From positions 124,001 to 188,000 of the forward strand of contig BGKB01000129.1 of the NCBI GenBank assembly GCA_003116975.1: 64,000 nt of DNA. Reading direction: 5' to 3'. How positions within the stretch are numbered: the stretch's first letter is position 1; each line of letters begins with the position of its first letter. Below, one piece after another: positions 27,265-37,078 of the stretch. The position numbers and the translations under genes are program-made. The notes beneath the pieces were generated by a model that made no database searches, was not told the origin of the DNA, and saw only the letters and a list, made by a program, of their open reading frames with translations. The DNA comes from Aurantiochytrium sp. KH105. Taxonomy: Eukaryota > Sar > Bigyra > Thraustochytrida > Thraustochytriidae.

Positions 27265-27902
27265 CGTCTCCCTCGCCCTCCCCGCGCCCTCCCTCGCGCG
27301 CGCCCTCCGCCGCGTCTGCGTCGCGCCGCGCCGCGCCGCGCCGCGCCGCCGCGCTGCCGGAGTACAGTACGTCGTTCGCGCTTTGCTTGGTCTCCCCTGC
27401 AAAGTAGTATCTATCTATCTATCTGTGCCGCTTCCGGCAGAGGGACGCATCGACCGCGTCCCCGTCGCGGCCGGGCCCCTTCGCTCGCGCGGCGAGCCCC
27501 TCGCGAGTCCGCGGCGACCTGCAGCTGGCTCCGCGGCGAGCCTGCGCGGCTGCCTCCGCCCCGCCATCGCCGCGGCCCTCCGGGCTCCGCTTCTCCCGCG
27601 CACGGCGCGCGGGGCGCGGGCACGCCGCGCTGGCACGTGCCGCGAGACAGCGCCGGCGGGCGGGCCCCGAATTTCGCTCTCTTTTGGGGTCCCGTATCCG
27701 GCGGGAGCCTCGCGACGAGGCGATGGATCCAAGGAGGCATGCAGGCAACTGCAAGCTGCGCGCGAGCAAACCCCGAGACCGAGCCTGGCCCCGCGCGCGC
27801 GTGGGCGTCCCGCTGGTGCCGCTGCCGCCGCCGCCGCCGCTGCCGCCGCCGCTGCCGCCGGGGGGCCCGCGCCACCGCTGCAGCTTTGCCGGGAAGGGCG
27901 AG
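27265..27902. other. Divergent promoter region: polyprenol reductase / myotubularin
   Basis: 638 bp, very GC-rich, with a (TATC)n tract at 27406-27424 and a GCC-rich run at 27820-27860. In-frame extension of myotubularin into this region encodes Pro/Arg low complexity and was not adopted. Confidence 0.5.
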
Positions 27903-30479
27903 ATGGCGTCGGCACGCGAACCGCGAGGCGGCAGCGCGAGGAAAACGCGCGAGTCCGCGCGGTCCGAGGTGGACTGGGACCCGCTCTCCGGCCTCGGGAG
28001 CGGGCCCGTGCCGGACGAAGGCAAGGAGTTTAACCCGTTCGCGAGCCCGCAACCCGCAAATGTGCCGTCCCTCGATACGGAGGAGAACAAGGGTTCCGTT
28101 GCGCATGCTGGGATGAGCGCCTTGGCGCGGACGTCTTCAGGGTCACCTCAAGAATTCCTCACGAACCAACATCATGTTCGCGGCACAGAACGCCATAAGA
28201 CCGCCAGCGCCACTTCAGACATGCACTTCATGAAACCCTCAGTACACCGCAAGCTATCTCCGGCCCGATTGGGCTCGCCGCCTCAGGGGAGTCCCGCATC
28301 GCCTCCTCCAGCATATTCTGCAACCGCACAGTCGCACGCTACCCCTGCTTTTGCGTCAACAGCACCCATACCTTCAGTGCGTCAGACCATGAGATTGCCC
28401 AAGTCTTTCAGTAGCGAAGGCCAAGGAGGGTCTGCGGCGCCGAGGAACGCTCGCGCGAGCAGCCCTCCTGCAAGTGCAACGAACAATGCTGCGTCTACAC
28501 CGCAAAACGTTGCCGTGGCGAAAACATTCGATGCAGAAAAGACTCTGGTCAATATTGACCGCGTCGCGTACGTTTCGATGAATCAAAATGTTATTCATGG
28601 CACGCTACGCGTGACGAACTATCGCGTTGTGTTCGAGCCCGTTCTGCAAAGCAAACCAGACAGCGAGCAGTGGCTTTTCCAGGAAGATAGCATCTTTGAC
28701 GTTCCTCTGGGGTGTGTGGACCGCATTGCACGCGGAGCCAGCGGCCAAGTCGTGGGTGGACGTGGCAAAGATGCTCTCATGGTCAGCCTTACATGCAAAG
28801 ACTTTCGCCGTCTCCACTTTAAGTTTGCATCGACTGCGGACGCGTCCAAGGTGCACGACTTGGTGCGCATGTCAGCCTTTCCTGTCAGTGAAGGCCAAGG
28901 GCTTCGCTGGCTCTTTGCGCTCGAGTTCGGGCAATGGACTCTTTCCAAGGGCAGCGAACCGCTCCAAGGCTGGAGCTTGTACAACCCTCAACAAGAATTT
29001 ATCCGTCAGGGTCTTTTCGGCCCCGGTGCAGACACAAAGTATTGGAGGCTCAGCGATGCGAATCGCCGCTACCAGTTGTGCGGGAGCTACCCTTCCATTC
29101 TCGCGGTACCCTCGACAGTATCGGACGACGACCTCCGCGCCGTAGCGGCGTTTCGGAGCAAGGGCCGCATCCCCGCGCTGACTTATTACAACGCAGACAA
29201 CAAGGGATCCATCTGGCGAAGCAGCCAACCCAAGGTGGGTCTCGCCAACAATACCTGTTGGGCCGACGAAAAACTTTGGGCAAGTGCACTCGAACGAGCC
29301 AACAGTGTCGCCGCTCGCATCGTCGACTGCCGCCCCTACAAGAACGCCTTGGGCAACAAGGCCAAGGGTATGGGCTACGAGGATGAGGTCCGCTACCCGC
29401 ACACGTCTGTGACCTTTCAAAATATCCAGAACATTCACACGATTCGCGCGTCCATGGATAAATTGATGAATCTCATTACGAGCTCGGCAAGCTCGAGCGG
29501 GGGCAGCTCGAGCGTGTCGAGCCCCGGGCACAATTGGCTGGGAAACGTGGAGAACACAGGCTGGCTCAATCATTTGCGCTCGGTATTGAACGCAAGCGTC
29601 ACCGTGGCGCGTTATGTGGCTTGCAACGGGTTTCCCGTTCTCGTGCATTGCTCGGACGGCTGGGACCGCACCTCGCAGGTGTGCGCGTTGGCACAGCTCT
29701 TGCTCGACCCATACTATCGCACGCTCGAGGGATTTCCCGTTCTGGTCGAAAAAGAGTGGCTATCCTTTGGGTACCGCTTCATGACGCGCACCGGCCATGG
29801 TATGGAGGGCGGATCGGAGGAGCGATCACCGTGCTTTTTGCAATTCATTGACTGCGTCTGGCAGCTTTTGAACCAGTTTGCGCCCTGCTTTGAATTCAAC
29901 GAGGCCTATCTCGTGTGCATCCTCGAGCATTTGTACTCTTGCAAGTACGGAACTTTTCTGTGCGACAACGAGGCTGAGCGCGTGCGCGAAGCGATTCCGC
30001 TCAAGACGATATCGCTCTGGGACCATCTCGCAGGTCGTAGGGAGGACTTTCTTAACATTCTTTATGCGCCTTTGCCCAATGAGCTCGAGGAAAAAATCCC
30101 CCTTCTTCCGCATCCAGCGGTGGTGGCCCGTAAGGTGGTGCTTTGGGACGCGTACTATCTACGCTACACCAGCGTACCTTCGCTGCATCGCCACGCCTTT
30201 CGCTATCTCGGTCGCGCCAAATTTCGCCGCGACATACAGAGTACCGAATCCAAGCTCAAAGCCGCGCTGCAGGAGGCGTGCAAGGAAAAGGAGCGACTTC
30301 AAGCTAAAATACTTGCTTTGCGCAGTTCCGTGACGGAGCTGTCGGTCGGCGACCGGGTATCAGACGTGGGAAGTCCCGTAAATGCCGCACCGTCGCCCAC
30401 GACGGTCCCCAAAGACGAAAACGGCAATGAAGATGCGACGTCCGACGCTCTCGGCGAGAGCAACGAAGAGGTTATCTGA
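27903..30479 (+). CDS. Myotubularin-family phosphoinositide 3-phosphatase
   Basis: 858 aa from the ATG at 27903. Myotubularins remove the 3-phosphate of PI3P and PI(3,5)P2 on endosomal membranes. The catalytic loop is HCSDGWDRTSQV at about 581, with the CX5R cysteine and arginine present, so this is predicted active, unlike the dead members of the family. N-terminal to it: a PH-GRAM region (about 225-325, with NVIHGTLRVTNYRVVFEP and a VPLGCVDRI strand), then LRWLFALEFG and SYPSILAVPSTVSDDDL, RSKGRIPALTYYN, all standard MTM signatures, and WLNHLRSVLNASV just before the active site. The first 190 residues are Ser/Pro-rich and disordered with one NPF (about 44-46), a possible EH-domain ligand. 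The C-terminus has a short coiled coil (about 780-812). No FYVE domain is visible. Convergent with the carboxypeptidase gene, with 156 bp between stops. Confidence 0.96.
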   Translation: MASAREPRGGSARKTRESARSEVDWDPLSGLGSGPVPDEGKEFNPFASPQPANVPSLDTEENKGSVAHAGMSALARTSSGSPQEFLTNQHHVRGTERHKTASATSDMHFMKPSVHRKLSPARLGSPPQGSPASPPPAYSATAQSHATPAFASTAPIPSVRQTMRLPKSFSSEGQGGSAAPRNARASSPPASATNNAASTPQNVAVAKTFDAEKTLVNIDRVAYVSMNQNVIHGTLRVTNYRVVFEPVLQSKPDSEQWLFQEDSIFDVPLGCVDRIARGASGQVVGGRGKDALMVSLTCKDFRRLHFKFASTADASKVHDLVRMSAFPVSEGQGLRWLFALEFGQWTLSKGSEPLQGWSLYNPQQEFIRQGLFGPGADTKYWRLSDANRRYQLCGSYPSILAVPSTVSDDDLRAVAAFRSKGRIPALTYYNADNKGSIWRSSQPKVGLANNTCWADEKLWASALERANSVAARIVDCRPYKNALGNKAKGMGYEDEVRYPHTSVTFQNIQNIHTIRASMDKLMNLITSSASSSGGSSSVSSPGHNWLGNVENTGWLNHLRSVLNASVTVARYVACNGFPVLVHCSDGWDRTSQVCALAQLLLDPYYRTLEGFPVLVEKEWLSFGYRFMTRTGHGMEGGSEERSPCFLQFIDCVWQLLNQFAPCFEFNEAYLVCILEHLYSCKYGTFLCDNEAERVREAIPLKTISLWDHLAGRREDFLNILYAPLPNELEEKIPLLPHPAVVARKVVLWDAYYLRYTSVPSLHRHAFRYLGRAKFRRDIQSTESKLKAALQEACKEKERLQAKILALRSSVTELSVGDRVSDVGSPVNAAPSPTTVPKDENGNEDATSDALGESNEEVI

Positions 30480-30635
30480 GCGAAATGGAAACAGCGCCTA
30501 AAAGAGGGGAACATTCGATTCAAGGATGGTCCGTGACCTTGGAGCAGAATCTCTGCGCTCGTTGATTGATGCACAGGTATTCCGAATTTTCGAGGACGGC
30601 GGCCAAGAAAGTTCAAAAAGTGTTTATGATTTCTT

Positions 30636-32471
30636 CTACATTATCGTCGAGGTTGGCGCAGAGGTCCCAAAGATGCGGAGAGTGCTGTTAAGCGCAAGGT
30701 TTTCCCGCTCCATGAGACCGTTGACGCGAAGAGTCATTCGGTACCCAGAGGGCAATGCCAGCGCCTCTCGATTAAGGCGCAGTTTTGTCTGTCCGCGGAG
30801 TGCAACGTCATGCTCAAGATGTGTCGGCTGCTTGGCGGGATCACGAGCAATGAAGACATCAAATGTGCACGGCTCGGATAGCAGCGAGACCTCGAGAGAC
30901 TCGACGGCGAAGCCGAGCCAGCGGATGCCGTGCGTTGCAATGGTTTTCGGTGCAATCGCGCCAGTTTGACTTTCTGCAATCCGTTCAATCTCGAGCGAGC
31001 AGTCCTCGAGCGCATAGCCGCGGTCGCAGGTGCAGGCGCCACGCGTGATAGAGTCGCAGGCGCCATGACCCGAGCACTCGTTCAATGCCTTACATAGGCT
31101 TGCGCTCACAGAGCAGCCCGCGTCTGCTTCGGTGTTTTTGCTCGTCAAAGATTCATGACAAACGAGTGAGCCCTGATTAATGTAGTCCTGTAGAATGGAA
31201 AATGATGTCTCGTAGTTGTTGTGCGGCACATAATGACCTGCCTTGGGAACGACCATGAAGGAAAAGTTGGCTGTCGCGCGATAGTATCCGCCGACGTGGC
31301 CACTAGCGAGTTTGTAAATTTTGCGCGATTGCGCCCAAAAGGCCTTTTCGTCTGCAAAACGAAGCGTGCGCAGCCAGCTTTCCTGACCAAACGGCCCATC
31401 TTTGGTGTCGAATTCGCCCGCATAAATGAGCATTTTCGCTCCTCGCGCGAGCAAGTCCTCGTACACGTTAATGTAAGCGCGAACGTTGTCGAGACTGAGA
31501 GCGCGGCCCACACGCGCCGAGCTCATCTCGAACACCGGAGTTTTGGTGCTGTGACTCACGTGCAGCTGGCGGTGTACCTCGGGTCGCGACAAGTAGCGGA
31601 CAACGGCGTCTTCGAGAGGCGCAAAGTCGTAATTGAATTGTCGCGCATCATAAACGTGCACGTTGGCGCTGACCACTTCAACAAAGGCCGTAATGTTCTT
31701 GCAAGCCTCTTCGCTTGCCAAAGGGTCATTTGCGATTGACTCTTCGCACTTTTTTTCAAGCGCGGCAACTTGAGCAACTTGGGTCTGGTCAAGGAGGCCA
31801 AGCGCCGTGGGGAGTACGTGCATTGCCGTGCGCTGGGTTCGTGGAGCTACAAGAGGATTACCAATGAGTGTGGCCTCGACCTGGACACCACTGTCAAGAA
31901 GCGCACGAGTGAACATGGGCAGGTACTTGCCTCCGTACGACTCACCTGTTAGGTAAAGAGGCAGAGTCTTGGTCCATGGATGCAACGCATAAAATCCTTG
32001 CATGAAGCGCGTGAATTCTGTCGTGACTTGATCCATGGTTTCGAGCAGTGGCTCGCCAAAGGAGAATCCTGTGCCGACGGGCTGGTCAAGGTACACTACA
32101 TTTGCAATCTCAGCCCAGGTTTTGTTTGTGCGCCGGACCCCTGCGCCATCACCGACGACGCGGAGCGGGCCGTGAAAGAGAAAATTGGCTAGCTGCGAGG
32201 AAGCACCGGGCCCGCCGTTCACCCAGATGACGAGCGGTGCATCTGCAGGATCTCCTTTCATGTGTTGCACGAGCCAGTAAAAGAGTTCGTGCTCGCGCGT
32301 CGTTGCGACGGTGCCCGCGAACATGCACGGTAGGCCTCGATCTGCTTCATCTTCAAAGCCGTAGAGCTCGCTGACAAAGTGCTCATGCGTAGCGTGCTCG
32401 GCGCATTGCGCTGCGCTAGCGCCCGCAAGCGTCGCGGCAATCGCCGCCACGACCGCGACCAGCGTCCACAT
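30636..32471 (-). CDS. Secreted serine carboxypeptidase (S10) with C-terminal EGF-like module
   Basis: 611 aa from the ATG at 32471, which directly precedes a signal peptide (MWTLVAVVAAIAATLAGASA); an in-frame ATG at 32540 would bury it. S10 enzymes remove C-terminal residues from peptides in lysosome-like vacuoles or outside the cell. Signatures: WVNGGPGASS (about 88, oxyanion hole), LDQPVGTGFSF, GESYGGKYLP (nucleophile Ser near 177), the acidic site around IYAGEFDTKDG (about 353) and the His in PKAGHYVPHNN (about 413). All three catalytic positions can be assigned, although the segment around the Asp is divergent. At about 464-490 there is an EGF-like unit (NECSGHGACDS..CTCDRGY), unusual for this family, followed by about 110 residues of probable beta structure. 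No GPI or membrane tail is obvious. Confidence 0.93.
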   Translation of the reverse strand: MWTLVAVVAAIAATLAGASAAQCAEHATHEHFVSELYGFEDEADRGLPCMFAGTVATTREHELFYWLVQHMKGDPADAPLVIWVNGGPGASSQLANFLFHGPLRVVGDGAGVRRTNKTWAEIANVVYLDQPVGTGFSFGEPLLETMDQVTTEFTRFMQGFYALHPWTKTLPLYLTGESYGGKYLPMFTRALLDSGVQVEATLIGNPLVAPRTQRTAMHVLPTALGLLDQTQVAQVAALEKKCEESIANDPLASEEACKNITAFVEVVSANVHVYDARQFNYDFAPLEDAVVRYLSRPEVHRQLHVSHSTKTPVFEMSSARVGRALSLDNVRAYINVYEDLLARGAKMLIYAGEFDTKDGPFGQESWLRTLRFADEKAFWAQSRKIYKLASGHVGGYYRATANFSFMVVPKAGHYVPHNNYETSFSILQDYINQGSLVCHESLTSKNTEADAGCSVSASLCKALNECSGHGACDSITRGACTCDRGYALEDCSLEIERIAESQTGAIAPKTIATHGIRWLGFAVESLEVSLLSEPCTFDVFIARDPAKQPTHLEHDVALRGQTKLRLNREALALPSGYRMTLRVNGLMERENLALNSTLRIFGTSAPTSTIM

Positions 32472-33331
32472 CGTGGCGAAAAGATCTTTTTGTCTTTTTG
32501 TTGAGACCTTGCCCAGTTGAGCGACATGGGAAATGTGCACAATCTTGTTGTCAATAATTGCTGGGCCTGCCTGATCTCACAAACGTGACCTGCGTGACTT
32601 TACGTATAGGGGCCTGCACAAGATGAAGAGGAAAAAGAAGAAGATGATGACAAAGAAGAAGAGGAGGAGAACTCTCACTGCTTGCTGCAGCTGCGAGTTG
32701 TCGCGAGGAGTGCCGTCTGAATTTCCATTTGTTGTCCGTCCTTGAAGCTCAATGACACGCAAGGTTCCACGCTCACATGGTCGCCATAAGCATCACGCTT
32801 ATCTTCTTTCGTATGTTCAAAAATCGATCATCATGAGCGAGCCGCAAGACTACTTCCCGGTTATGATCATATTCTCCCGTGTGGCGCACACTCGCTTGTC
32901 TCATCATAAGCTGTCTCCGAGAGCTCAATCTAAACTCAAAACTCGACAGGCCGCTCACCTGCTGCTGCACGCTCTCTCCCGCGTTCTCGCCCCTGCATGC
33001 AGTGCATCCATCCATCATGCGAGACCACGCACGTCGGCCGGGCAACCTAACGACCACGGCTAGGGAGTAGACCTAACGGCGAGTGAATTTGAATTTGAAC
33101 TTGGCGGAGCAGTGCGGAGCAGAGCACGAACGAACGGACGCCCGCAAGCGCGCGCGAACGAAGCACGACCGGCCGGCCGGGCGAGGCAGGCAGGCAGGCA
33201 GGCAGGCAGGCGACCGCCGCGGCCTCGATCCGCAGCGCGGCGGACCACGTTCGCCCGCTCGCAAGCAAACAAGCAAGCAAGCTAGCAAGCAAGTCCAGTC
33301 CGTGGATCCGTGCGTGAGCCCGACCCGGTCC
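32472..33331. other. Divergent promoter region: carboxypeptidase / POLD1
   Basis: 860 bp. It contains a GAAGAG-rich purine tract near 32620-32670, a (GGCA)n tract at 33184-33211 and an AAGC-rich tract at 33259-33296 close to the POLD1 start. No gene is supportable; extending POLD1 upstream adds only repeat-encoded residues. Confidence 0.5.
33184..33211. repeat. (GGCA)n tandem repeat
   Basis: About seven GGCA units about 120 bp upstream of the POLD1 ATG. Confidence 0.9.
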
Positions 33332-36300
33332 ATGAAGCGCGTGAGCGCGCCCGCGGAGGCGCTTACAGAGGCACCGGAGACCGCGAGCAGCGGCGCAGAA
33401 GACTCACCGGACGCGAAGCGCGCCAAGAAGGCCTCGGCCAAGATGGAAAAGGTCGAGACGGTGAACGTTTTTGCCCAAAGCGGCGTCGCAAGCGCACAAA
33501 CTGCGGCAACTGCTCTCAACGCTGCCAAAAAGGAAGCGAACAGCGGAGATGACTTTGCCACGCTGCTCGCCGACGCAGCGGATGCCGGCACCTCGAACTT
33601 GAGCTTGGAGCGTCCTGCGCTGGACGGATCCGAGATGGAAAATGACATTGTTCTCCAGTGGGTTGACATGGACATGTACTCTGGGGACCCACTCCGGGAG
33701 CACCCAGTACCTGGCGAGCATGTCCCAGGCTTGCGCTCAGGCGAGGTGCCCATCATCCGCGTGTATGGTGTGACTGACAAGGGTCAGAGCGTGATGTGCC
33801 ATGTCTATGGTGTCACGCCCTACTTTTACACGGACATCCCCGGAGACGCCTTTGGGGAGAGCGAACTGAGCCGCTTTCGCGAAGCGCTCGACGCACGAGT
33901 GTGCTCGGCAGCCCGCACTAACCAAGGCTCTGCTGTCGTGGCCGTGGTCATCCGCGAGAAGATGAGCATCATGGGGTACTGCGGCGGGGCCAAGAAAAGG
34001 TATCTCCAAATCATGATGAGCTTGCCGAACCTCGTCCCAAAGGCCAAGAGTGTCTTGCAGAACGGATTTGCATGCCCGGGGTTTCCTGAAAAACAGTTCA
34101 TGACGTATGAGAGCAACGTGCCGTTTGTGCTGCGTTACATGGTGGACAACGATATCGTGGGCAGCAACTGGCTGACCATCCCCAAGGGACGATATCGCGC
34201 GCGCGGCCCTTCGTCGCGCATGTCGCGCTGTCAGCTCGAGGTTGAGGCCGTGTACGAGGACATTGTCTCGCACGACCCAGCTTTGCCCGAGTGGTCAGCG
34301 ATTGCGCCTCTGCGCATCATGTCCTTTGATATTGAGTGCATGGGTCGGCGCGGCGTCTTTCCGGATCCCACGCAGGACCCGGTGATCCAGATCGCAAGCT
34401 ACATCAAGGTCCAGGGCGAGGACCACGCACGCGCCAAGGTAGTGCTTGTGCTTGATTCGTGCTTGCCCATTGTAGGCGCGCAAGTCAAGAGCTTTTCGGA
34501 TGAGCGCGAGCTTCTCCTCGAGTGGACGCGTCTTGTTCAGCGCGCAGATCCAGACGTCGTCACGGGCTACAACGTCGAGTCCTTTGACTTTGACTACTTG
34601 ATGGGCCGCGCCAAGGCGCTCAAGATTGAGGCCCAATTCGGGCAGCTTGGCAAGCTGCGCAACAAGGTTGCCAAAATCAACAAGAAGACGTTTTCCTCGG
34701 CTGCATACGGAACCCGCGAGAATTCGGAGATTGAGATGGAAGGTCGCGTGGTCATGGACATGATTCAGTACATGTATCGCAACCACAAGTTGTCCTCGTA
34801 CTCGCTCAACGCTGTCTCGAGCGAGTTTCTTGGGCAGCAAAAGGAGGACGTACATCATTCCATCATTAGCGATCTTCAGCGCGGAAGTGACGAAGATCGT
34901 CGTCGTCTCGCGGTCTACTGTCTCAAGGATGCATACTTGCCGCTCCAGCTCCTGGAAAAGCTCATGGTTCTCATCAACTACCTTGAGATGGCTCGTGTCA
35001 CAGGTGTCCCCGTGCCCTTTCTCTTTTCACGAGGTCAGCAGATCAAGGTGCTCAGCATGCTTTATCGCAAGTGCCTGCAGCTCGACATTATCGTGCCTGT
35101 GTTGCCCCGCGCCGGGGGCGATGGCAACGGCGAGGTTTCGTACGAGGGCGCCACTGTGATCGAACCGATCCGCGGGTTTTATGATGAACCGATTGCTACA
35201 CTCGATTTCGCCTCCTTGTACCCCTCTGTGATGATGGCGCACAATTTGTGCTATACAACGCTGATTCCAACTGGTGAGGAAAAGGGTCTGGTCGAGAACA
35301 AGGACTACAAGAAAACGCCCACGGGCCACTTGTTCGCGACAACGGAGCGGCAAAAGGGTATTCTACCGACCATTTTGGAGGAGCTTTTGGCTGCCCGAAA
35401 GCGCGCGAAAAAGGACATGAAGGCTGCGAAGGATCCCCTGCGCAAGGCCGTCATGAATGGACGTCAGCTGGCCCTCAAGGTCTCGGCAAACTCCGTCTAT
35501 GGCTTCACTGGAGCGACGATTGGCGCCTTGCCGTGCATCCCCATTTCTTCCTCGGTCACGGCATACGGACGCGAGATGATTGACGCAACCAAGGCTGCTG
35601 TGGAGCGCAAATACACGATCAAGAATGGCTACAAGGCTGATGCCCAGGTCATTTACGGTGATACCGACTCTGTGATGATCAAGTTTGGAGGTCTCGACGT
35701 GGCCGAGTCCATGGAGCTTGGATTGAAGGCGGCAAATGAGCTCACGGAGGAGCTTTTCATCAAGCCCATTGCGCTGGAATTTGAAAAGGTGTACTCGCCC
35801 TTTTTGCTTCTTGCAAAAAAGGCGTACGCTGGCATGTACTATTGCAGCTCCGCCGAGAAGCCCGATAAAATGGACGTCAAGGGTCTCGTTACCGTGCGTC
35901 GTGACAATTGCGGGCTTGCACGGACTGTTGTCGGTACTTGCTTGCACAAGATTCTTGTCGATCGTTCTGTCGACGATGCTGTGGCGTACGCCAAGGAAAC
36001 CATTTCTGCACTCTTGCAGAACAAGGTGGACATTTCACTTCTCATCGTCACCAAATCTCTGAGCGGCAAATCTGAGGACTATGCAGTCAAGCAGGCCCAT
36101 GTTGAGCTTGCTGCGCGTATGCGGGCACGCGACGCTGGTTCTGCTCCTGTTGTGGGTGATCGTGTCCCCTACGTGATTATCAAGGCCGCAAAGGGGGCCC
36201 CCGCATACATGAAGTCTGAAGATCCGTTGTATGTTTTGCAGCACAACATTCCCCTTGACTTCGATTACTACCTGGACCAGATTGGAAAGCCACTCAAGCG

Positions 36301-36706
36301 CATTTTCACGCCAATCCTCACCAACCCGGATTCTCTGCTCCATGGGGACCACACGCTCAAACGCTACAAAGCTCTTCCCTCGAGCAACGTTGGCATCGCT
36401 CGCTTTGCCGTGAAAAAGCTGCAGTGCATTGGCTGTCGTGCACCCATCGATTGCAAGGGCGGACTTTGCCGCAGTTGCGAGAAGAATCGCGAGTCCATTT
36501 ACCTAGATCGCCTTGCAGAGGCGAATGATCTCGAAGATCGCTTCGCTCGCCTCTGGACCGAGTGCCAACGCTGCCAGGGTAGTCTGCACCAGGACGTGCT
36601 TTGTACTTCGCGCGACTGTCCCATTTTTTACATGCGCAAAAAGGTCCAAAAGGACATTGAGCAGGTCCAGATCAAGATCGACCGCTTTGCAGAGATTGAC
36701 TTTTGA
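33332..36706 (+). CDS. POLD1: DNA polymerase delta catalytic subunit
   Basis: 1124 aa from the ATG at 33332, close to the roughly 1100 aa of human and yeast orthologs. This is the replicative lagging-strand polymerase with 3'-5' proofreading, acting with PCNA in the nucleus. Exonuclease motifs: FDIEC (about 331), YNVESFDFDY (about 412) and the YCLKDAYLP region (about 529). Polymerase motifs: A, DFASLYPSVMMAHNLCY (about 624); B, KVSANSVYGFTG (about 716); C, YGDTDSV (about 775). The C-terminus has both cysteine modules: CysA (CIGC..CRSC, about 1031), the zinc/PCNA module, and CysB (CQRC..CTSRDC, about 1080-1100), the iron-sulfur module that binds the B subunit. A basic stretch near the N-terminus (DAKRAKKASAK) can serve as a nuclear signal. 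All catalytic acidic residues are present. No intron. Confidence 0.98.
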   Translation: MKRVSAPAEALTEAPETASSGAEDSPDAKRAKKASAKMEKVETVNVFAQSGVASAQTAATALNAAKKEANSGDDFATLLADAADAGTSNLSLERPALDGSEMENDIVLQWVDMDMYSGDPLREHPVPGEHVPGLRSGEVPIIRVYGVTDKGQSVMCHVYGVTPYFYTDIPGDAFGESELSRFREALDARVCSAARTNQGSAVVAVVIREKMSIMGYCGGAKKRYLQIMMSLPNLVPKAKSVLQNGFACPGFPEKQFMTYESNVPFVLRYMVDNDIVGSNWLTIPKGRYRARGPSSRMSRCQLEVEAVYEDIVSHDPALPEWSAIAPLRIMSFDIECMGRRGVFPDPTQDPVIQIASYIKVQGEDHARAKVVLVLDSCLPIVGAQVKSFSDERELLLEWTRLVQRADPDVVTGYNVESFDFDYLMGRAKALKIEAQFGQLGKLRNKVAKINKKTFSSAAYGTRENSEIEMEGRVVMDMIQYMYRNHKLSSYSLNAVSSEFLGQQKEDVHHSIISDLQRGSDEDRRRLAVYCLKDAYLPLQLLEKLMVLINYLEMARVTGVPVPFLFSRGQQIKVLSMLYRKCLQLDIIVPVLPRAGGDGNGEVSYEGATVIEPIRGFYDEPIATLDFASLYPSVMMAHNLCYTTLIPTGEEKGLVENKDYKKTPTGHLFATTERQKGILPTILEELLAARKRAKKDMKAAKDPLRKAVMNGRQLALKVSANSVYGFTGATIGALPCIPISSSVTAYGREMIDATKAAVERKYTIKNGYKADAQVIYGDTDSVMIKFGGLDVAESMELGLKAANELTEELFIKPIALEFEKVYSPFLLLAKKAYAGMYYCSSAEKPDKMDVKGLVTVRRDNCGLARTVVGTCLHKILVDRSVDDAVAYAKETISALLQNKVDISLLIVTKSLSGKSEDYAVKQAHVELAARMRARDAGSAPVVGDRVPYVIIKAAKGAPAYMKSEDPLYVLQHNIPLDFDYYLDQIGKPLKRIFTPILTNPDSLLHGDHTLKRYKALPSSNVGIARFAVKKLQCIGCRAPIDCKGGLCRSCEKNRESIYLDRLAEANDLEDRFARLWTECQRCQGSLHQDVLCTSRDCPIFYMRKKVQKDIEQVQIKIDRFAEIDF

Positions 36707-37078
36707 ATAGAGACCAATTTTTTTTCTTCCAAATCAAAAAACTGCCTAGATGAGACACTTGTTGTGGCTGGCTGGCTGGCTTGCTATTCCTAGCTAGTTA
36801 GCCTTAGCTAGCGAACCTTGCAAACTATCCAGACGGACGAAAATGTAGAGAAAATAATAATGACAGAGGACGAGACGCAAAATGCATGGACTTAAAATTG
36901 ATAAGATGCTTCCAGCTCTTCGGGAACAAAAAATAATGTTCTTCAATTTTATGAAAAAGAAACCGTAAAGGGCGTTCCGTCAAAGGTTACATTGTGGATC
37001 TATGCTCTAAATTACTCTCTTGTCTTCCTTCTCCCCCTCTCCCTCTAACCCTCACATTCTGATTCGCACGCCTTACGA
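36707..37078. other. Intergenic between POLD1 and a convergent small gene
   Basis: 372 bp, AT-rich, with T-runs just after the POLD1 stop and CTAG-rich sequence near 36790-36815. No gene seen. Confidence 0.5.

Noticed and set aside
27684-27902. N-terminal extension of myotubularin
   Set aside because: Pro/Arg-rich translation of GCC repeats in the divergent promoter; the ATG at 27903 is preferred.
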